From positions 1,432,777 to 1,496,776 of the forward strand of contig NZ_CAIT01000006.1 of NCBI RefSeq assembly GCF_000296815.2: a stretch of DNA of 64,000 nucleotides, read 5' to 3'. Below, one piece after another: positions 59,611-64,000 of the stretch. A model generated the notes under the pieces. That model had not been told where the DNA came from, searched no databases, and worked only from the letters and a program-made list of their open reading frames with translations. Position numbers and translations under genes: made by a program. The number at the start of each line of letters is the position of its first letter. The stretch's first letter is position 1. This stretch comes from Fibrisoma limi BUZ 3 (GTDB taxonomy: Bacteria; Bacteroidota; Bacteroidia; Cytophagales; Spirosomataceae).

Positions 59611-62289
59611 ATGTCAAAAAACTTAGTCATAGTGGAGTCGCCGGCGAAGGCGAAAACCATTGAAGGCTATCTGGGTAAAGACTTTACGGTCAAGTCCAGT
59701 TTCGGGCACGTGCGCGATCTGCCGAAAGATGGGCTGGCCGTGGACGTAACGAATGGCTTTCAACCGTCGTACGAGGTTTCACCCGACAAACGCAAACTCG
59801 TCAGCGAACTAAAATCATTAGCCAGGTCGGCCGAAGAGGTTTGGCTGGCCACGGACGACGACCGCGAAGGGGAAGCCATCTCGTGGCACCTGAAAGAAGC
59901 CCTTGGCCTGCGCGAAAACACCAAACGGATCGTTTTTCGCGAGATTACCAAGAATGCCATTCTGAACGCGATTCAGTCGCCCCGGACCATCGACATTGAT
60001 CTGGTGAACGCCCAGCAGGCCCGGCGCGTCCTCGACCGGCTGGTGGGTTATGAACTGTCGCCGGTTCTCTGGCGGAAGATCAAAGGCGGCAGCCAGGGTT
60101 TGTCGGCCGGCCGGGTGCAATCCGTCGCCCTGCGGCTGGTCGTGGAGCGCGAACGCGAAATCGACAAACACCAGTCCAAATCGTCGTTTAAGGTTACGGC
60201 CCAGTTCATTGTCGACGGCAACAAGGTCCTGAACGCCGAACTGCCGAAGAATTTTGCGACGCCCGGCGAAGCCCGCACGTTCCTGCAAGCCTGCATCGGG
60301 GCTACGTTTACGATTAAAAATCTCGAAACTAAACCCGCCAAGAAATCACCCGCTCCGCCCTTTACGACCTCTACCCTACAGCAGGAAGCCTCCCGCAAAC
60401 TGAGCTTCGCGGTTGACCGGACGATGCGGCTGGCGCAGGCCCTCTACGAAGCCGGTAAGATTTCGTACATGCGGACCGACTCGACTAACCTCTCGCAGGA
60501 AGCGATTGGAAAGGCAAAAGCGGAAATCGAAACCGAGTTCGGTCCCAAATACGTGCAGACCCGGCAGTTCAAGACGAAGAATGAGTCGGCGCAGGAAGCC
60601 CACGAAGCCATCCGCCCGACTAATTTTAACGACCGTAATGCCGGTGCCAACAAAGACGAAAAGCGGCTGTACGAACTGATCTGGAAGCGGGCCATTGCCT
60701 CACAGATGGCCGACGCCCAACTGGAACGTACTACCGTAACAATCGGGATTCGGTTTGCCGGTGGGCAGACAACGACCGTTCAGGCCAGTCTGGATGATAG
60801 CCCTTTTGTTGAAACAACAAACGACAAATCACAAACCACAAACTTTCCGAATGAGCTTGTTGCGCAGGGGGAGGTGATTAAGTTCGACGGTTTCCTGCGT
60901 GTCTACCTTGAATCGAAAGACGACGAGGACGACGAAGACGCCAGGGGGATGCTGCCTCCGCTGACGATCGGGCAGGCGCTGAACCTGGGCCAGATGAAAG
61001 CTACGGAGAAATTTACCCGTCCGCAGCCACGCTACGCCGAAGCCTCGCTGGTAAAGAAACTCGAAGAAATGGGCATCGGCCGGCCATCGACCTACGCACC
61101 GACCATTTCGACGATCATCAACCGGGGGTACGTTATCAAAGAAGACCGGCCCGGTCAGGAGCGGACGTACAAGGAGTTTACGCTGCAACAGAACCAGATT
61201 CGCGAAACGAGCGGCAAAGAAACCTTCGGTTCCGAAAAAGCGAAGCTCTTCCCGACTAATACGGGTATCGTTGTAAACGATTTCCTGGTCGAATACTTCC
61301 CTGACATCGTGGATTACAAGTTCACGGCGACGGTCGAGAAAGATTTTGATGAAATCGCCAGCGGTCGGCGTAACTGGCAGAACATGCTGCAAAGCTTCTA
61401 CGGCGATTTCCACAAGAACGTCGAGGAAATTCAGGGATCGTCGGTGGTATCGTTCAAGACCGGTGCCCGCGAACTCGGCACTGACCCACGTACGGGCAAG
61501 AAAGTATCGGCCCGGCTGGGTAAGTTTGGTGCTTACGTGCAGATTGGCGAAGCAACGGACGATGAAAAGCCGCAGTATGCTAACCTGCGTAATGGCCAGT
61601 TGATCGAAACCATTACGCTGGACGAAGCCCTGAGTCTGTTTGCTCTGCCACGCGAAGTTGGTTTCTTTGAAGACAAACCGATGGTAATCGGTATCGGCAA
61701 ATTCGGACCGTACGTCAAGCACGATGACAAATACGTATCACTGACCCAGTTCGATGATCCGTATACCGTCACGCCGGAGCGGGCCATTGAGCTTATCCAG
61801 CAGAAGCGGGCTGAGTCGGCAACCGATACGTTAGGTGAGTTTGAAGGCAAACCCGTAACGACTGGTAAGGGACGCTTTGGGCCGTATGTCAAGTTCGAAG
61901 ACAAGTACATTTCGATTCCGAAAAACGAATCGCTGGCGGGTCTGACGCTCGACCGGGCCATCGAACTGATTCAGCAGAAGCGGCAGGCTGAGAGCAATAA
62001 ATACATCAAGGAGTTTCCGGAGCGGCCGGAGATCAAAGTGGTCAATGGCATGTATGGACCGTATCTGGCCGTCGGCAAGCGCAACGTCCGAATCCCGAAA
62101 GAGACCGATCCGGCTTCCCTGACACTGGAAGACTGCCTGAAGCTGGCGGGTCTTGACAACGAAGGCGAAGACAAAGCGCCGGCGAAAAAGACGGCAACGA
62201 AAGCCAAAGCGACAACGAAGAAAGCAACGGCTACCCGTACTACTACGGCTAAAAAGGCAACGACGACCACATCGGCCAAAAAGAAGTAG
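59611..62289 (+). CDS. topA: DNA topoisomerase I
   Basis: 892 residues from the ATG at 59611. TOPRIM domain (SKNLVIVESPAKAKTIEGYLG, ATDDDREGEAISWHL), the DNA gate with active Tyr in GKISYMRTDSTN, and GRPSTYAPTISTIINRGY confirm a type IA enzyme that relaxes negative supercoils. After about residue 600 there are three or more topoisomerase C-terminal repeats (IGKFGPYVKHDDKYVSL, GKGRFGPYVKFEDKYISI, NGMYGPYLAVGKRNVRI) and no Cys zinc fingers. The last 40 residues are a Lys/Ala/Thr-rich tail like that of histone-type proteins, likely for DNA contact. Confidence 0.97.
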   Translation: MSKNLVIVESPAKAKTIEGYLGKDFTVKSSFGHVRDLPKDGLAVDVTNGFQPSYEVSPDKRKLVSELKSLARSAEEVWLATDDDREGEAISWHLKEALGLRENTKRIVFREITKNAILNAIQSPRTIDIDLVNAQQARRVLDRLVGYELSPVLWRKIKGGSQGLSAGRVQSVALRLVVEREREIDKHQSKSSFKVTAQFIVDGNKVLNAELPKNFATPGEARTFLQACIGATFTIKNLETKPAKKSPAPPFTTSTLQQEASRKLSFAVDRTMRLAQALYEAGKISYMRTDSTNLSQEAIGKAKAEIETEFGPKYVQTRQFKTKNESAQEAHEAIRPTNFNDRNAGANKDEKRLYELIWKRAIASQMADAQLERTTVTIGIRFAGGQTTTVQASLDDSPFVETTNDKSQTTNFPNELVAQGEVIKFDGFLRVYLESKDDEDDEDARGMLPPLTIGQALNLGQMKATEKFTRPQPRYAEASLVKKLEEMGIGRPSTYAPTISTIINRGYVIKEDRPGQERTYKEFTLQQNQIRETSGKETFGSEKAKLFPTNTGIVVNDFLVEYFPDIVDYKFTATVEKDFDEIASGRRNWQNMLQSFYGDFHKNVEEIQGSSVVSFKTGARELGTDPRTGKKVSARLGKFGAYVQIGEATDDEKPQYANLRNGQLIETITLDEALSLFALPREVGFFEDKPMVIGIGKFGPYVKHDDKYVSLTQFDDPYTVTPERAIELIQQKRAESATDTLGEFEGKPVTTGKGRFGPYVKFEDKYISIPKNESLAGLTLDRAIELIQQKRQAESNKYIKEFPERPEIKVVNGMYGPYLAVGKRNVRIPKETDPASLTLEDCLKLAGLDNEGEDKAPAKKTATKAKATTKKATATRTTTAKKATTTTSAKKK

Positions 62290-62305
62290 TCCGGTTCTCA
62301 TAGAC

Positions 62306-62349
62306 AAACCAAAAGCGCCGATCAATCTGCTGATCGGCGCTTTTGGTTT
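62306..62349. terminator. Bidirectional terminator between topA and SDR gene
   Basis: Perfect 19-bp stem AAACCAAAAGCGCCGATCA with a six-base loop, flanked by T-runs in both directions, between convergent genes. Confidence 0.9.
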
Positions 62350-62367
62350 TAATGGCTTTCGCCTGAG

Positions 62368-63225
62368 CTAGGCTGCCACCTCGCTGTCGAATCCGGTCGC
62401 CACCGTTACGTGCTTCCAGGTTTCCAGGTCGTCCTGCATGGCCTTAATCTTAACATAAGCCAGATCATAGGCATCCTGACCCAGGAACAGGTGAAGGGGT
62501 GGATTGGGCTCAGCCGCCAGTTGAATCAGGGCTGCCACTGCTTTCTCCGGATCGCCGGGCTGATTCCCGTTAATCTCAAACTGATGGGCCTGTTGCGTGG
62601 CCCGCACCGATTCGTAGGCGTTGATGGGGTTAGCAGGTACCGCCAGCGAGCCAGTCGTCAGAAACTCGGTCCGGAAGTAACCCGGCTCAACCACCGTGAC
62701 GTTAACCCCGAATGGCTTAACCTCAGCCGCCAGCGACTCCGACAAACCCTCGACGGCGAACTTGGTTGCGCAATAGATTCCAAAGCCTGGGAAGCTGCCA
62801 AAGAAGCCACCAATGGACGCAATGTTAATGATGTGTCCGGCCTGCTGACTGCGCAACTGAGGCATTACGCTCCGGATAACGTTCAGCGTACCGAACACAT
62901 TGATGTCAAAATTCTCGCGGGCTTCCTGATCGGTTAGCTCTTCGATACTGCCAGCCATGCCATATCCCGCATTATTCACTACCACATCGATCCGACCAAA
63001 GTGCTGAACGGTAGCCTGGATGGCCTCCCTAACACTGGCTTCGGTTTTCAGATCGACCTGTAAGGGCAGAAGCTGCGCGCTATCGGCCGGAACGGCCCGG
63101 CGCAGGTCATCTGCATTCCGCGACGTAGCGGCTACGCGGTAGCCCTTGTCAATTAACTGCTTAACTAGTGAAAGGCCGAGGCCTTTGGAAGCGCCCGTAA
63201 CGAACCAGACTTTTTGCGTGCTCAT
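62368..63225 (-). CDS. Short-chain dehydrogenase/reductase (first of tandem pair)
   Basis: 285 residues. Classical SDR: TGASKGLGLSLVKQL (NADP-binding), NNAGYG, and the catalytic Ser/Tyr/Lys in NIASIGGFFGSFPGFGIYCATKFAVEG. C-terminal region like oxidoreductases acting on small carbonyl compounds. The following minus-strand gene upstream (63243 on) is a clear paralogue, separated by 17 bases, so the pair arose by tandem duplication. Confidence 0.95.
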   Translation of the reverse strand: MSTQKVWFVTGASKGLGLSLVKQLIDKGYRVAATSRNADDLRRAVPADSAQLLPLQVDLKTEASVREAIQATVQHFGRIDVVVNNAGYGMAGSIEELTDQEARENFDINVFGTLNVIRSVMPQLRSQQAGHIINIASIGGFFGSFPGFGIYCATKFAVEGLSESLAAEVKPFGVNVTVVEPGYFRTEFLTTGSLAVPANPINAYESVRATQQAHQFEINGNQPGDPEKAVAALIQLAAEPNPPLHLFLGQDAYDLAYVKIKAMQDDLETWKHVTVATGFDSEVAA

Positions 63226-63242
63226 GATAATAGTTTTTTTAG

Positions 63243-64000
63243 TTAGATGAGAGATGATTGTTGGTCAAAATCTGTTGATTTGGCTAGTTCTTCCTGGGCT
63301 TGAAACACCTGGCTGAGTTCATCAACCTTACGCATTGCGCGCCGGTATGCGTCGCTGCCCAGCAGCAGATACAAAGGTGGGTTCGCTTCACTGGCCACCT
63401 GCATCAGGGTAGCCGCTGCTTTTTCAGGATCTCCGGCCTGGCTACCGTTCATTTTCAAATACTTGTCATGCGATTGACGAACGGTTTCGTAGGCATCGAT
63501 GGGTTTCTGGGCTATGACCAGGGATTCCGGCGACAGGAAGCTGGTACGGAAGGCCCCCGGTGCCACCACGGTGACCTTAATCCCGAAGGCCTTAACATCA
63601 TCGGCCAACACCTCCGACAGACCAACCATCGCGAATTTGGTCGCGGCATAAATGGCCCATCCTGTGTTGGCTGAAAGGCCGGCAATGGAAGAAATATTGA
63701 TGATATGCCCGGACCGTTGAGTGCGTAGATAAGGCAGCACGTTCCGGATGACGTTCAACGTACCAAAGACGTTTACGTCGAAGCTATCCCGGGTTTCGCG
63801 GTCGGTAAGCTCTTCGATGCTGCCGCCAATGCCGTATCCCGCGTTGTTGACCACCACGTCAATCCGTCCGAACATGTTGTGAGCAGCCTGAATTGCCTGG
63901 GATACGCTTTGCTCATTGGTTAAGTCAACCTGAAGGGGCAAAAAATCTGGCGTGTTTGTACCGACCGCCTGTATTAGTTCCTCCTTGTGTCGCGATGTAG
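63243..64000 (-). CDS. Short-chain dehydrogenase/reductase, N-terminus outside window
   Basis: Partial: the frame stays open from the stop at 63243 to the window end (about 252 codons), passing TSRHKEELIQAVG where the family's second strand lies, so the NAD-binding first 30-40 residues are missing beyond the edge. NNAGYG, NISSIAGLSANTGWAIYAATKFAMVG carry the catalytic Ser, Tyr and Lys. Sequence blocks run in parallel with the first copy (PLQVDL, SIEELTDxE, FGTLNVIRxVxPxLRxQxxGHIINI). An internal ATG at 63941 is not the real start. Confidence 0.93.
   Translation of the reverse strand, partial: TSRHKEELIQAVGTNTPDFLPLQVDLTNEQSVSQAIQAAHNMFGRIDVVVNNAGYGIGGSIEELTDRETRDSFDVNVFGTLNVIRNVLPYLRTQRSGHIINISSIAGLSANTGWAIYAATKFAMVGLSEVLADDVKAFGIKVTVVAPGAFRTSFLSPESLVIAQKPIDAYETVRQSHDKYLKMNGSQAGDPEKAAATLMQVASEANPPLYLLLGSDAYRRAMRKVDELSQVFQAQEELAKSTDFDQQSSLI

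Overview
The window looks like a chromosomal segment of a Bacteroidota bacterium of the order Cytophagales, most like Spirosoma and its relatives. This rests on SusC/SusD pairs, FecI/FecR sigma/anti-sigma genes, LytS/LytTR two-component genes, start codons without clear Shine-Dalgarno sequences, several TAnnTTTG -7 promoter elements and a GC content of roughly 50-57 percent in most genes. The genus is inference. No rRNA, tRNA, CRISPR array or transposase gene was seen.

Layout. (1) 1-2585: minus-strand hybrid sensor kinase cut by the window edge. (2) 3141-12643: an export operon of membrane-fusion protein, TolC-like channel, ABC ATPase and two FtsX-type permeases, closed by an NtrC-type regulator and its kinase. 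A palindromic upstream site and a -24/-12 (sigma-54) promoter candidate precede it. A small inverted-repeat-flanked unit with a four-helix-bundle gene sits inside the operon. (3) 12696-17714: a small secreted protein, then an RND pump pair on the minus strand. (4) 17788-20928: DUF1801 protein, Tat-exported sugar isomerase-like protein, 2,5-dioxovalerate-type aldehyde dehydrogenase. (5) 20913-23913: a ~3 kb, lower-GC insert carrying one LRR-Roc-COR-TIR gene, bounded by a 29-bp imperfect direct repeat of the dehydrogenase 3' end. (6) 24007-33840: stress flavin-fold protein, XRE regulator with long linker, second aldehyde dehydrogenase, PL8 lyase, TIM-barrel protein, DUF6624 protein, an AT-rich lgt gene and a small secreted protein. 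(7) 34117-44929: a polysaccharide utilization locus: ECF sigma, FecR, SusC with STN domain, SusD, GH30, GH36. (8) 44996-52120: phosphoesterase/beta-propeller fusion, a truncated FecR-like gene, LytTR/LytS pair, S41 peptidase, sterol-desaturase-family enzyme. (9) 52331-64000: two small lipoproteins, NAD-dependent epimerase, Crp/Fnr regulator, YdeI-like protein, aconitase, CHRD protein, topoisomerase I and two tandem SDR genes, the last cut by the window end.

The most unusual feature is the set of intergenic palindromes. A G4-rich family with the core TTACCCCAAACCCC occurs at 6009-6085, 6774-6868, 9417-9450/9873-9910, 11071-11105, 44939-44986 and 47476-47565. Unrelated palindromes lie at 8114-8206, 41091-41166 and 46866-46951. 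They fill the gaps between stop and start codons, and in at least two genes they have become coding sequence. The copy at 9417-9910 encloses a four-helix-bundle (S23/IVP-type) gene with its own promoter, which resembles the intervening sequences of some bacterial 23S rRNA genes but lies inside a protein operon.

The export operon is probably self-regulated through its own NtrC/kinase pair. The utilization locus is probably switched on by SusC-STN/FecR/FecI signalling when its glycan is present.
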